From: Nanohaloarchaea archaeon PL-Br10_U2g16
Lineage (GTDB): Archaea > Nanohalarchaeota > Nanosalinia > Nanosalinales > Nanosalinaceae
Assembly (NCBI GenBank): GCA_001563995.1
Contig: LKMV01000030.1
Location: 1-8,555 of the forward strand
Length of the DNA stretch: 8,555 bases
Direction of reading: 5' to 3'
In this document: piece by piece, positions 1-6,335 of the stretch
How the letters are laid out: every line of letters begins with the position of its first letter
How positions within the stretch are numbered: the first letter of the stretch is position 1
Translations under genes and position numbers: made by a program
The notes under the pieces: model-generated
What the model was told of the DNA's origin: nothing
The model's input: only the letters and a program-made list of their open reading frames with translations
The model's database searches: none

Positions 1-1746
1 CTCTCTGAAATGGCTGAAAACGGAGAGATAGAGGCGGATCTGGTAATACCTGAGTTTGTAGTAGATGAGATAGAGAACCAGGCTAACAAAGGAATGGAGA
101 TCGGATACGTAGGTATAGAGGAAATCAGAAAGATAAGAGAGATTGGTGAAGAGAAGGATTTTGAAGTAAAGTTTAAGGGACGAAGACCGGACATGGAAGA
201 GATAGAGCTAGCCAAGTCCGGAAGAATTGATGCATTAATAAGGGATGTTGCTGAAGAGCTTGATGCAACCCTTTTTACAGGAGATATCGTACAGTCAAAA
301 GTTGCAGAGGCTAAAGGCATAGATGTAAAGCTATTTGAACAAGAGGATGCTGAAAAGTTCTCCCTTGAAGATTACTTCGATGATAAGACCATGAGCGTCC
401 ACCTAAAACAGGGTAGCGTCCCAAAGGCTAAGAGAGGAGATCCAGGACAGTTTGGACTTGAAGATATTGGCTCAGAACCTTTGGAAAAGGAAGAAATAAA
501 CAAGTTGATTGAAGAGACTATTGAAACAGCTGAAATATCGGATGAAGGTTTAGTAGAGCTGGAAAAAGAAGGAGCAACTGTTGTACAGATAGATAATTAT
601 AGAATAGCGATCGCCCGACCGCCTTTTTCCGAAGCTCCGGAGATTACAGCTGTAAGGCCGGTGGCTGACGTCGATCTTGAAGATTATGATCTATCGGACA
701 AGCTTATGGAGAGGCTGGATGAGAAAGCCGAAGGTGTTCTGATTGCAGGAGCTCCTGGGCACGGTAAATCAACTTTTGCTCAAGCCCTGACAGAACATTA
801 CGAGAAGAGAGGTAATATAATGAAGACGATGGAGAAGCCAAGGGATCTTGATGTCGGACCGGATATAACACAGTACGCAGAGTTAGAGGACGAGATGGAG
901 AACACAGGAGACTTCCTTCTGTTAGTGAGGCCTGATTTCACAGTATACGACGAGGTTAGAAAGACATCAGACTTCGAGACCTACAGCGATATGAGAATGG
1001 CGGGGGTAGGTATGGTCGGGGTTGTACACGCTTCTGAAGCTGTAGATGCTGTTCAAAGGTTAATAGGAAGGGTGGAACTTGGAATGATTCCACAGGTTGT
1101 TGACACTGTAATTCATATTGAAAATGCTAAGGTGAAAGAAGTTCTAAAGCTTGAGTTGACAGTAAAAGTTCCTGAAGGGATGACAGAGGCAGATCTTGCT
1201 AGACCTGTAGTCCAGATAACAGAGCTTGAGAGCGATAAACCTGTCTACGAAGTATACACCTATGGAGAGGAAACAGTGGTTATACCTGTCGATGAGCAGG
1301 AAAGGATGAACTCTACGAGAAAACTGGCGAAGAAACAGCTAATGCATGAACTTTCAGGCAGGGTAGACGATCCGGAGATAGAGTTTATATCTGACGACCA
1401 TATCAGACTTCTTGTAGAAGAAGAACAGATATCACATGTCATAGGCCATCAAGGTGAGAATATCGACCGGCTTGAAGACGAATTAGGGCTTGATATCACT
1501 GTAGAGCCGAGGAAGAAGACATTGAAGAACGGTGTTGATTTCTCTGTAGAGGAGAGAGGTAACTCTCTAATCATAGATGTAGGTACAGGATACTCGGGAC
1601 AGGAGGTAGATGTGTATGAGTCCGATGAGTTTCTGTTTACGGCAACGGTTGGAAAGAACGGAGAGGTTTCTCTGACAAAGGATTCGGAGCTGGCGGGAAG
1701 GATACTCGGTTCCTATCAGACAGGAAAGTTGGACGTGAGGCTGTGA
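1..1746 (+). CDS. PIN-ATPase-KH protein (PilT-family ATPase, COG1855-like), 5' end outside window
   Basis: Predicted cytoplasmic RNA-linked ATPase/nuclease of unknown physiological role. The frame is open from base 1 (reads LSE, then the Met at 10), and the first part matches the interior of a PIN domain whose usual opening with the first catalytic Asp is missing, so the true start lies upstream and the Met at 10 is not the start. Residues below count from that Met. PIN remainder about 1-112 (IPEFVVDEIENQAN; acidic D74 and TGD at 90-92). Secretion-ATPase-type domain about 200-410 with Walker A GAPGHGKST (247-255), acidic pair D314-E315 in TVYDEVR as probable Walker B, and H340. KH domain about 460-500 with GxxG loop GHQG (479-482). 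Acidic C-terminal tail. The order PIN, ATPase, KH is the known architecture of this archaeal family, and 578 residues plus a short missing N-terminus fits its size. RNA binding and cleavage are inferred from the domains. Confidence 0.93.
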   Translation, partial: LSEMAENGEIEADLVIPEFVVDEIENQANKGMEIGYVGIEEIRKIREIGEEKDFEVKFKGRRPDMEEIELAKSGRIDALIRDVAEELDATLFTGDIVQSKVAEAKGIDVKLFEQEDAEKFSLEDYFDDKTMSVHLKQGSVPKAKRGDPGQFGLEDIGSEPLEKEEINKLIEETIETAEISDEGLVELEKEGATVVQIDNYRIAIARPPFSEAPEITAVRPVADVDLEDYDLSDKLMERLDEKAEGVLIAGAPGHGKSTFAQALTEHYEKRGNIMKTMEKPRDLDVGPDITQYAELEDEMENTGDFLLLVRPDFTVYDEVRKTSDFETYSDMRMAGVGMVGVVHASEAVDAVQRLIGRVELGMIPQVVDTVIHIENAKVKEVLKLELTVKVPEGMTEADLARPVVQITELESDKPVYEVYTYGEETVVIPVDEQERMNSTRKLAKKQLMHELSGRVDDPEIEFISDDHIRLLVEEEQISHVIGHQGENIDRLEDELGLDITVEPRKKTLKNGVDFSVEERGNSLIIDVGTGYSGQEVDVYESDEFLFTATVGKNGEVSLTKDSELAGRILGSYQTGKLDVRL

Positions 1747-1747
1747 A

Positions 1748-1755
1748 TTTTTAAA
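1748..1755 (+). promoter_or_regulatory. TATA box (leaderless promoter of the gene at 1777)
   Basis: TTTTTAAA begins two bases after the TGA of the upstream gene and its centre is about 25 bp before the ATG at 1777, the spacing expected when archaeal transcription starts at or next to the start codon. The T5 part could also serve as the U-tract ending the upstream transcript. No ribosome site is needed or clearly present. Confidence 0.6.
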
Positions 1756-1776
1756 CAGCCCAACTAAATTATAGGT

Positions 1777-2139
1777 ATGGTTGCTGCAGATATTATCCTG
1801 GCCGTCAACAGCGCAGGAATTTTAGCTATAGGAGTTATCACATTTTTTATAATCTATAGTACTTTCCAAGGTATAGAAGATTCCAAGATAAAGGAGTTTT
1901 CCAAAAGATTTCTGATGCTGACTGCTGTAATGATCTTAAACTCTTCTTACCTGTTGTTTTATACAGAGTTCTTCGCAGATCCTAACAACTTGGCGGCAAT
2001 ATTCCCGTTTTACGTTCTGTTAGCTCTAACGTTCATACTGTTGATATACTCTGCCATGGCCTTTGAAGAGGTGGCTGATGCCCATGGGTTATCTAATAAA
2101 GAAAAGATAGAGAAGATGGAGAAAGAGACAAGAAGTTAG
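1777..2139 (+). CDS. Small three-helix membrane protein, unknown function
   Basis: I do not recognise this 120-residue protein. Hydrophobic segments lie at about 6-28, 45-64 and 73-95. The loop at 32-44 is rich in Lys/Arg and so should be cytoplasmic, giving an outside N-terminus and a charged cytoplasmic tail (about 97-120, helical, Lys/Glu-rich). There are no conserved polar residues in the membrane that would suggest a channel or enzyme. The start ATG fits a leaderless promoter (TTTTTAAA 25 bp upstream), so the gene is probably transcribed apart from the PIN-ATPase gene in front. Its stop codon overlaps the stop of the convergent CBS gene by four bases. Small membrane proteins of this shape are common hypotheticals in haloarchaea. 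Confidence 0.75.
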   Translation: MVAADIILAVNSAGILAIGVITFFIIYSTFQGIEDSKIKEFSKRFLMLTAVMILNSSYLLFYTEFFADPNNLAAIFPFYVLLALTFILLIYSAMAFEEVADAHGLSNKEKIEKMEKETRS

Positions 2140-3305
2140 TTATGTTCTTTTCTCTTATCGGACTTTCTCCTTACAACTTCGTTCATCTGGTTCAGACATT
2201 CATCGACCGTGTCCTGTAGCTCCCAGCCTTCTTCATCGATAGCTATCTGACCGAGCTCGCTGTAAAGCTTCATATTCAGCTCGTATCTATGTCTGTTTCC
2301 GTCTTTCTCGGCCTTTTTTACATTCACAGTAAGTTCTTCCGGCCTCTTCAGCTTTCTACCAAGTGATCCCTGAAGCTGTTTCCTTATCTTTCTGTGAACA
2401 AGAGACTTCTCCTGATCGACATCAAGCCCTGTAAGGTTGACTAAGACGGTTTTTCCGGGTGCAAATCCTTCAATGAAGTCAATAAGATCTTTTAGTGTAA
2501 CTATGGAGTTAGGATATCCGTCTTTGAGTATAACTATCTCGTCCTGTCCTTCTTCTCTCATCTGGTCGACAGCTTCCTTTCCTGAGAGATGTCTGTCGCT
2601 AGTGTTTACAGAGCCGTCCATCATCTCCTTTACAGGTATGTCGGAGATCCTTTCCTTCTCGGACCCTCCTGAGATCTTAACTTCGCTGCCTTCACGGTTT
2701 CCTGCACGTCCGCCGGATGACTGTACCTGTCTCGGAACCATTGTCTTCAGCATATCGGTGCTTCTAACGATTCCAGAAAGCTTTCCGTTCTTATCTAGAA
2801 CAGGCACTCGTGAGATATTACTGTCGAGCATAGCGTGTCTAGCTTCATCTAGCTTGTCCTGCTCGAATACTGTTATTAGATCCCTTGAGTCTACATCTTC
2901 GGTAGAAACTTTTTCCATATCCTTTGTGTCGGATAGAGCTTCAAGAAGCTCAGCGTCGGATACAATACCTACCAGCTTTTCCTTGTTAAGACATACCATA
3001 AGCTTTCTACCGGAGTTAATCCTTAGATCAGCTATCTCTACAAGGCTGTCCTCCATATCAAACTTTGGAGGCTGATGCATTACTTTCGAAAGCTTTGTCT
3101 TCTCAGGGTTAAACTGAATGTACCTTATAAGATCTCTATATCCTATAACTCCTTCTAGTTGGTCTTTGGAGTCTACAACAGGTATAGCTCTTAACTTGTT
3201 CTCTTCCATCTTGTTCTTTATCTGTGAAAGGTTTTGATCATTCTGAGCCTTTATAGGGTCAGAGTTCATGAACTCTTCTGCTTTAATGTCTTCTACGGGC
3301 TTCAT
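2136..3305 (-). CDS. Four-CBS protein with C-terminal HPF-like (ribosome hibernation-type) domain
   Basis: Probable adenosine-nucleotide-sensing cytoplasmic regulator. From the Met at 3305 it has 389 residues: CBS repeats at about 9-67, 72-127, 138-190 and 223-281, a Gly/Ser/Arg-rich linker at about 191-222, and a C-terminal domain at about 285-381. Of the nucleotide-binding G-x-x-T/S-x-x-D motifs, only the fourth (TLKD) is complete; repeats 1-3 read GYRD, SDAE and RSTD. The C-terminal part predicts as strand (VLVNLTGL), long basic helix, three strands (TVNVKK, RYELNMKLYS, GQIAIDEEG) and a final helix, the order of HPF/RaiA ribosome-binding domains; this is a fold-pattern reading, not a search result. 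Start choice: a GTG at 3314 is also in frame, but GGTGAT (3310-3315) stands four bases before the ATG at 3305, which I prefer. The site overlaps the stop of the NYN gene, so the two are translationally coupled. Confidence 0.88.
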   Translation of the reverse strand: MKPVEDIKAEEFMNSDPIKAQNDQNLSQIKNKMEENKLRAIPVVDSKDQLEGVIGYRDLIRYIQFNPEKTKLSKVMHQPPKFDMEDSLVEIADLRINSGRKLMVCLNKEKLVGIVSDAELLEALSDTKDMEKVSTEDVDSRDLITVFEQDKLDEARHAMLDSNISRVPVLDKNGKLSGIVRSTDMLKTMVPRQVQSSGGRAGNREGSEVKISGGSEKERISDIPVKEMMDGSVNTSDRHLSGKEAVDQMREEGQDEIVILKDGYPNSIVTLKDLIDFIEGFAPGKTVLVNLTGLDVDQEKSLVHRKIRKQLQGSLGRKLKRPEELTVNVKKAEKDGNRHRYELNMKLYSELGQIAIDEEGWELQDTVDECLNQMNEVVRRKSDKRKEHN

Positions 3306-3309
3306 TTTG

Positions 3310-3315
3310 ATCACC
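3310..3315 (-). promoter_or_regulatory. Ribosome binding site inside the stop codon of the upstream gene
   Basis: The minus strand reads GGTGAT, a perfect match to the anti-Shine-Dalgarno end ATCACC, and includes the TGA (3311-3313) of the NYN gene. It is followed by CAAA and the ATG at 3305. This decides the start of the CBS gene and indicates termination-reinitiation coupling. Confidence 0.7.
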
Positions 3316-3814
3316 TATCTACCAGGAACTTGTCAGGGTTATCATCCATGTCGATAAAGTTGTCTGCTGCTTCCCTTATCTCTTTTGCCGATGATTTACC
3401 GAAGCTCATCACTTCTACACGGCATCCCATCGCCTTTAGATGGTCTACCAGTACCGCGAAGTCTCCGTCTCCTGTGACTAGCACTATGGTATCAAGCTTT
3501 TTAGCTTGTTGGATCATGTCGACCGACATTCCAAGGTCCCAGTCGCCTTTTTTCTGACCTCCGTAGAACTCCTTGAGCTCTTTCGCTTTTACCTCGTACC
3601 CTATCTGTCTTAGGGCTTCAAAGAAATCCGACTCATCGGGCGTATCAGCTTTAATTACGTAAGCGATAGCTCTGATTAAGTCTCTATTCATTACGGCTGC
3701 ATCAAGTAGCTTTTTGAAATCTACTTTGGATTCGTATAGGTTTTTTGCACTGTAGTACATGTTTTGGACGTCTACATAGACGCCAACTCTTTGATCTCGA
3801 TGTATATCTGTCAT
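3311..3814 (-). CDS. NYN-domain protein (LabA/DUF88-like, PIN-fold), putative RNase
   Basis: 167-residue protein that is almost entirely one NYN domain. Motifs seen: VGVYVDVQN at 10-18 with D15 and N18; KGDWDLGMSVDM at 89-100 with D91, D93 and D99; VTGDGDF at 113-119 with D116 and D118. These acidic residues make up the metal site of the family, so the enzyme appears intact. Family knowledge: NYN/LabA proteins belong to the PIN-like fold and many cut RNA, but the target cannot be read from sequence. The gene heads a two-gene operon with the CBS/HPF-like protein, whose ribosome site lies in this gene's stop codon. ATG at 3814 is preceded by AGAGG (3825-3829) and a TATA box about 40 bp upstream. 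The BASS transporter further upstream is on the same strand, but the 72-bp gap holds a promoter, so it is probably a separate unit. Confidence 0.92.
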   Translation of the reverse strand: MTDIHRDQRVGVYVDVQNMYYSAKNLYESKVDFKKLLDAAVMNRDLIRAIAYVIKADTPDESDFFEALRQIGYEVKAKELKEFYGGQKKGDWDLGMSVDMIQQAKKLDTIVLVTGDGDFAVLVDHLKAMGCRVEVMSFGKSSAKEIREAADNFIDMDDNPDKFLVDR

Positions 3815-3824
3815 TAATTTTTAA

Positions 3825-3860
3825 CCTCTTGTTACAGAAAAAATTCGTTGTATATAAAGT
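3825..3860 (-). promoter_or_regulatory. Promoter and ribosome site of the NYN-CBS operon
   Basis: On the minus strand, ACTTTATATA (3860-3851) is a strong archaeal TATA box. Transcription about 25 bp downstream would start near 3830, leaving a leader of about 15 bases that carries AGAGG (3829-3825), ten bases before the ATG. Just upstream, T5 (3871-3867, minus strand) may end transcription of the transporter gene. Confidence 0.6.
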
Positions 3861-3886
3861 TGTAAAGAAAAATCCGGCTCTCAACC

Positions 3887-4816
3887 TTATAAGCCTATTC
3901 TTTCCCTAAGCCTTAGCTCTCCGTGCATAAACAGATCTGTGATTCCTGTGCCGACAACCTGTCGGACCATGTAGTATAGGCCTACCAGTACAACCACTTC
4001 TCCCGAGATCAAAGAGCCGAGGAAGAAAGCAATTCCTACATTCCGTGAGCTAGAGATAAAACCTACCGAGATGGAGTTCTTTTCTGATATACCGTAAAGT
4101 TTCGATGGGATATATCCTAAAAGGAAGCTGAAAAATACATAGAAGCCTAGGATAACTGCTAGAGACCCGTAACTTATCAATGAATCGACCCCTTGCTCAC
4201 CTAAGGTTATCTGGAGCTGTGTCAACGTCAACAGTACAATTAAGAAGAAAGCTACTTTGGAGAAATGGAACCTAAGATCTTGTATGGGTCCTAAACTGCT
4301 GTTATGAAGAATTAGACCTAGTAGGAAAGGAACTGCCACAATATGAAGGTTCTCTACCACCATCACCACATCAAGGTTTAGATGTGTGAACGCCAATGCT
4401 AGGAAAGGAACCAAAACTATAGAGACCGTAAGTAATCCGGTAGAGACAGACTCTGTCAGCTTGCCGTTCCCTCCTGCTATATTAGACCAAACCATAGTAG
4501 AACCTATTGAAACCGATGAGATTCCTAATACTAGGAAAAGCTGTTCAAACCTTGGGAAAATATACGCAAAAATGAGTGAAAAGACCGGAACTAAGAAGAA
4601 AACAGATAGAAAGCTTAATGAGAAAGGGTCTGAACGTGAAAAGTTCTTCAGCCTGCTTATATCTATATGAAGCCCTTCCAAGAAAAATAAAGATCCAAGA
4701 AGCACAGTAAACAACACGTTTGAAACAATATTTCCGGTTATAAAGTACGACAAAGCTACGGCGGAGGCTGTAAGTATTACTAGTTCCAGATCCAATCTCA
4801 AACCGTGTGTCGGCAT
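3887..4816 (-). CDS. BASS/SBF-family transporter (bile acid:Na+ symporter-like), ten predicted helices
   Basis: Integral membrane protein of 309 residues with about ten hydrophobic segments (roughly 10-28, 32-48, 66-87, 92-111, 123-145, 157-172, 187-204, 213-234, 248-270, 274-292). The two halves each hold a polar, glycine-rich stretch in an otherwise hydrophobic helix: SIGSTMVWSNIAGG (103-116) and SSSRNVGIAFFL (255-266). These fit the crossing helices that form the sodium and substrate site in BASS proteins. Substrates of this family vary (organic acids, sterols, vitamins), and the sequence does not tell which. AEC-type or CPA-type carriers are weaker alternatives. The gene is divergent from the Tat lipoprotein, so exported binding protein plus carrier is possible but unproven. 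The start is uncertain: the best TATA box is only about 12 bp before this ATG, which would favour a downstream TTG at 4801 if the mRNA is leaderless. Confidence 0.82.
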   Translation of the reverse strand: MPTHGLRLDLELVILTASAVALSYFITGNIVSNVLFTVLLGSLFFLEGLHIDISRLKNFSRSDPFSLSFLSVFFLVPVFSLIFAYIFPRFEQLFLVLGISSVSIGSTMVWSNIAGGNGKLTESVSTGLLTVSIVLVPFLALAFTHLNLDVVMVVENLHIVAVPFLLGLILHNSSLGPIQDLRFHFSKVAFFLIVLLTLTQLQITLGEQGVDSLISYGSLAVILGFYVFFSFLLGYIPSKLYGISEKNSISVGFISSSRNVGIAFFLGSLISGEVVVLVGLYYMVRQVVGTGITDLFMHGELRLRERIGL

Positions 4817-4824
4817 ACTGATAT

Positions 4825-4833
4825 ATTATATAA
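4825..4833 (-). promoter_or_regulatory. TATA box of the BASS transporter gene
   Basis: TTATATAAT on the minus strand. Its centre lies about 12 bp before the ATG at 4816, so transcription would begin near 4804, inside the annotated start region. Either the gene starts at TTG 4801 or a weaker box further upstream (TTTGATA, around 4840-4847) is used. Confidence 0.4.
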
Positions 4834-4872
4834 GGCTACTTATCAAACTAATATCTTAAGAACAGCATAAGG

Positions 4873-4880
4873 TTTAAAAG
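4873..4880 (+). promoter_or_regulatory. TATA box of the Tat lipoprotein gene
   Basis: TTTAAAAG, preceded by AAGG as in the TFB-recognition side of archaeal promoters. Start of transcription is expected near 4902, giving a leader of about 14 bases with GTGAT (4908-4912) three bases before the ATG at 4916. Confidence 0.6.
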
Positions 4881-4898
4881 TGTTACTAATTAATAACA
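4881..4898 (+). promoter_or_regulatory. Probable operator: 18-bp near-perfect palindrome
   Basis: TGTTACTAATTAATAACA is symmetrical at 16 of 18 positions (TGTTAnTAATTAnTAACA). It lies directly after the TATA box and before the expected transcription start, where a dimeric repressor would block polymerase or TFB. It is about 65 bp from the transporter start and might serve both divergent genes. The binding protein is unknown. Confidence 0.5.
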
Positions 4899-4915
4899 AC
4901 ATATAATGTGATAAT

Positions 4916-5557
4916 ATGAATGAAGAAAACAAAACTTCAAGACGAAAATTCCTAGGTGCTGTTGCTGGCGGAACAGCTACAGCAATTGCAGGATGTAACG
5001 GTCTTGACTCTGGTCAAGATAGGCAGGATGATGGTTTGGAGGAGGTTGATACTACATTGGAAGAATTCTCTGAAGGCGAATCGTTAGGACTTGAGTATCA
5101 AGATAAAGAAGTAGAGAAGCTTGCTGTTTCGACCGAAGAAGAAAAAACTATCAAGGTAGCAGATCAGGAACATATACTCTATACTGCTTGGGTTGACCAA
5201 GGGGCAGAAGATGCTGTGTTTTTCTCGGGTGGAAAAACTAGGGAAGATAGAGAGGTCATAAATGAGGATTACTCCTTTAATCTGTCTGATAAAGAGTTTG
5301 ATGTTGATTCGATCTTGAGTGAGGGCCCGAAAGGCGAAGGAACAGTGGTTTTGGAGTACAACGAAGTAGTCAGGGTAACTGATTTATATGTCGAAGAGAT
5401 TAACTCCGAAGAAGGTTATGCTCTCCTTCAGAGTTCTAGTGATTCAGATTGGGAAAAGAAAGTAGGAGAAGGGTTTGAAGATACAATTAGCTCAACTGAA
5501 GGAGTTTATGATGTAGAAGTTGGAGACGAAGAGATATACCTTGGTCAGTCTTCCTAG
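4916..5557 (+). CDS. Tat-exported acidic lipoprotein, unknown function
   Basis: 213 residues. The N-terminus has a twin-arginine signal (SRRKFLG, 8-14), a short alanine/glycine-rich hydrophobic stretch and a lipobox-like IAGC ending at Cys27, which would be lipid-modified so that the protein is anchored on the outer face of the cytoplasmic membrane. This Tat-lipoprotein design is typical of haloarchaea. The mature part starts with a Gly/Asp/Gln-rich linker (28-45) and continues with a very acidic, probably beta-rich domain (many alternating V/L/Y and E/D) with no further Cys and no motif I recognise. It is shorter than most substrate-binding proteins, so a binding role next to the divergent BASS transporter is only a guess. 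Start at ATG 4916 is set by GTGAT three bases upstream and by the signal peptide. The palindrome in the promoter suggests regulated expression. Confidence 0.78.
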   Translation: MNEENKTSRRKFLGAVAGGTATAIAGCNGLDSGQDRQDDGLEEVDTTLEEFSEGESLGLEYQDKEVEKLAVSTEEEKTIKVADQEHILYTAWVDQGAEDAVFFSGGKTREDREVINEDYSFNLSDKEFDVDSILSEGPKGEGTVVLEYNEVVRVTDLYVEEINSEEGYALLQSSSDSDWEKKVGEGFEDTISSTEGVYDVEVGDEEIYLGQSS

Positions 5558-5565
5558 CTACAGAC

Positions 5566-5640
5566 TTTTTACATATCTTATTCTTTAATTTTATTTAAAT
5601 TGATTAAATGTTTTTCCTGGTTTTCTTGTTATATTTTTTT
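5566..5640 (+). terminator. Multiple T-tract termination zone
   Basis: Downstream of the lipoprotein stop codon lie T5 (5566-5570), T5 (5611-5615), T4 (5621-5624) and T7 (5634-5640) in an AT-rich stretch with no strong hairpin. Archaeal polymerase ends on such U-tracts without a stem. No gene is supported in 5558-5691. Confidence 0.5.
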
Positions 5641-5660
5641 ATATAGTCGATCACACAGAT

Positions 5661-5682
5661 ATTTAAATAATATAATTTAAAA
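5661..5682 (+). promoter_or_regulatory. Double TATA-like region before the winged-helix gene
   Basis: ATTTAAATAA (5661-5670) and TATAATTTAAAA (5671-5682) are two candidate boxes. The first would start transcription close to 5691, at the mini-ORF ATG 5692; the second near 5703, leaving a leader of about 9 bases before ATG 5712. Confidence 0.5.
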
Positions 5683-5691
5683 AGGAACTAT

Positions 5692-5712
5692 ATGAGGTAT
5701 TTGTCTTATTAA
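5692..5712 (+). CDS. Possible six-codon leader peptide (MRYLSY)
   Basis: A tiny frame whose ATG follows AAGGAAC (5682-5688) at a usable distance and whose TAA overlaps the ATG of the winged-helix gene as TAATG. The arrangement would couple translation of the two. It is short enough to arise by chance, and the GAGGT inside it (5694-5698) may simply be the ribosome site of the downstream gene, though 13 bases away. Confidence 0.2.
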   Translation: MRYLSY

Positions 5713-6335
5713 TGGCATTTAAGGAATTGAAGAATCCTCAAGATGTTTTTAATTTAGATCAGGAAGTTCATAATCGTATTTACAGCTGTATTTCTAAGCC
5801 TATGAATAGATCAACAGTCAAAATAGTTGATGATATACAGACTGATGAAGTTCATTTGGAGGGTGTGGCTGATAATTTAGAAGCGGAAAAAGGCCCTGAA
5901 TTTGAAAATATAGAGTTAAGGCTTAATCATGTGGTTTTACCGAAATTACAAAAAGCTAAACTTGTTGATTTTGATTATGAGAACAATATTGTGGGGCCGA
6001 CTGACTTAACGGGGTACGGAGCTAGTTTAACTGAAATCTTTAGTCCTGAGTCTGCTAAGCTGCTCTCGGATGGTTTTATACGAAATTTGGTGCCTAAAAT
6101 GGAACAGTCAGAAAGAGACAAGTTTACTTATGAGGAATTTTTGGAGTTTACAGTTGAATATTCGTCTCAGGACGATCTTACCTCTTTTGACGATATTTAT
6201 GATAGAGCCAAGATGGTTCTGGGTAAGAAGATATCAAAGATGGAGGAGTACGGCTTAATAGACAGGGAGGAGGATCCTCCTTATCCTGAAGGGGATATAA
6301 TCTACAATGAAGATTTTTTCCGCTTCGATGTCTAG
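5712..6335 (+). CDS. Winged-helix protein, DUF7344-like N-terminal domain
   Basis: 207 residues, likely cytoplasmic DNA-binding regulator. Residues about 17-95 resemble haloarchaeal DUF7344 winged-helix domains: an opening helix (EVHNRIYSCI), then IELRLNHVVLPKLQKAKLVD (67-86), where the recognition helix is normally followed by a two-strand wing (VDFDYENNIVGPT). About 135-200 looks like a second winged helix (FTYEEFLEFTVEY, then VLGKKISKMEEYGLIDREE and a short wing), though weaker. There is no ligand-binding or membrane part. Base use is much richer in A/T than in the nfo gene next door (Asp GAT, Leu TTA, Phe TTT preferred), which suggests a lineage-specific or acquired gene. Start at ATG 5712; the stop overlaps the convergent nfo stop by four bases. 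Targets are unknown; self-regulation is possible. Confidence 0.72.
   Translation: MAFKELKNPQDVFNLDQEVHNRIYSCISKPMNRSTVKIVDDIQTDEVHLEGVADNLEAEKGPEFENIELRLNHVVLPKLQKAKLVDFDYENNIVGPTDLTGYGASLTEIFSPESAKLLSDGFIRNLVPKMEQSERDKFTYEEFLEFTVEYSSQDDLTSFDDIYDRAKMVLGKKISKMEEYGLIDREEDPPYPEGDIIYNEDFFRFDV

Noticed and set aside
10..12. Met at 10 as start of the PIN-ATPase gene
   Set aside because: Codons before it are open and continue the PIN domain (LSE), and the family's first catalytic Asp lies further upstream; the gene is cut by the window edge.
2437..3075. Long open frame on the plus strand inside the CBS gene
   Set aside because: It is fully antisense to a well-supported gene, its product is Ser/Pro-rich with low complexity, and it has no ribosome site or promoter.
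3702..3884. Short minus-strand frame overlapping the NYN gene start and its promoter
   Set aside because: It runs across the TATA box and ribosome site of the NYN gene, and its basic, Cys/Phe-rich translation resembles no protein.
5584..5608. AT-only inverted repeat (TTTAAT ... ATTAAA)
   Set aside because: Base composition alone makes such matches likely, and its centre is another TTTAAA-like box; there is no support for an origin or operator.
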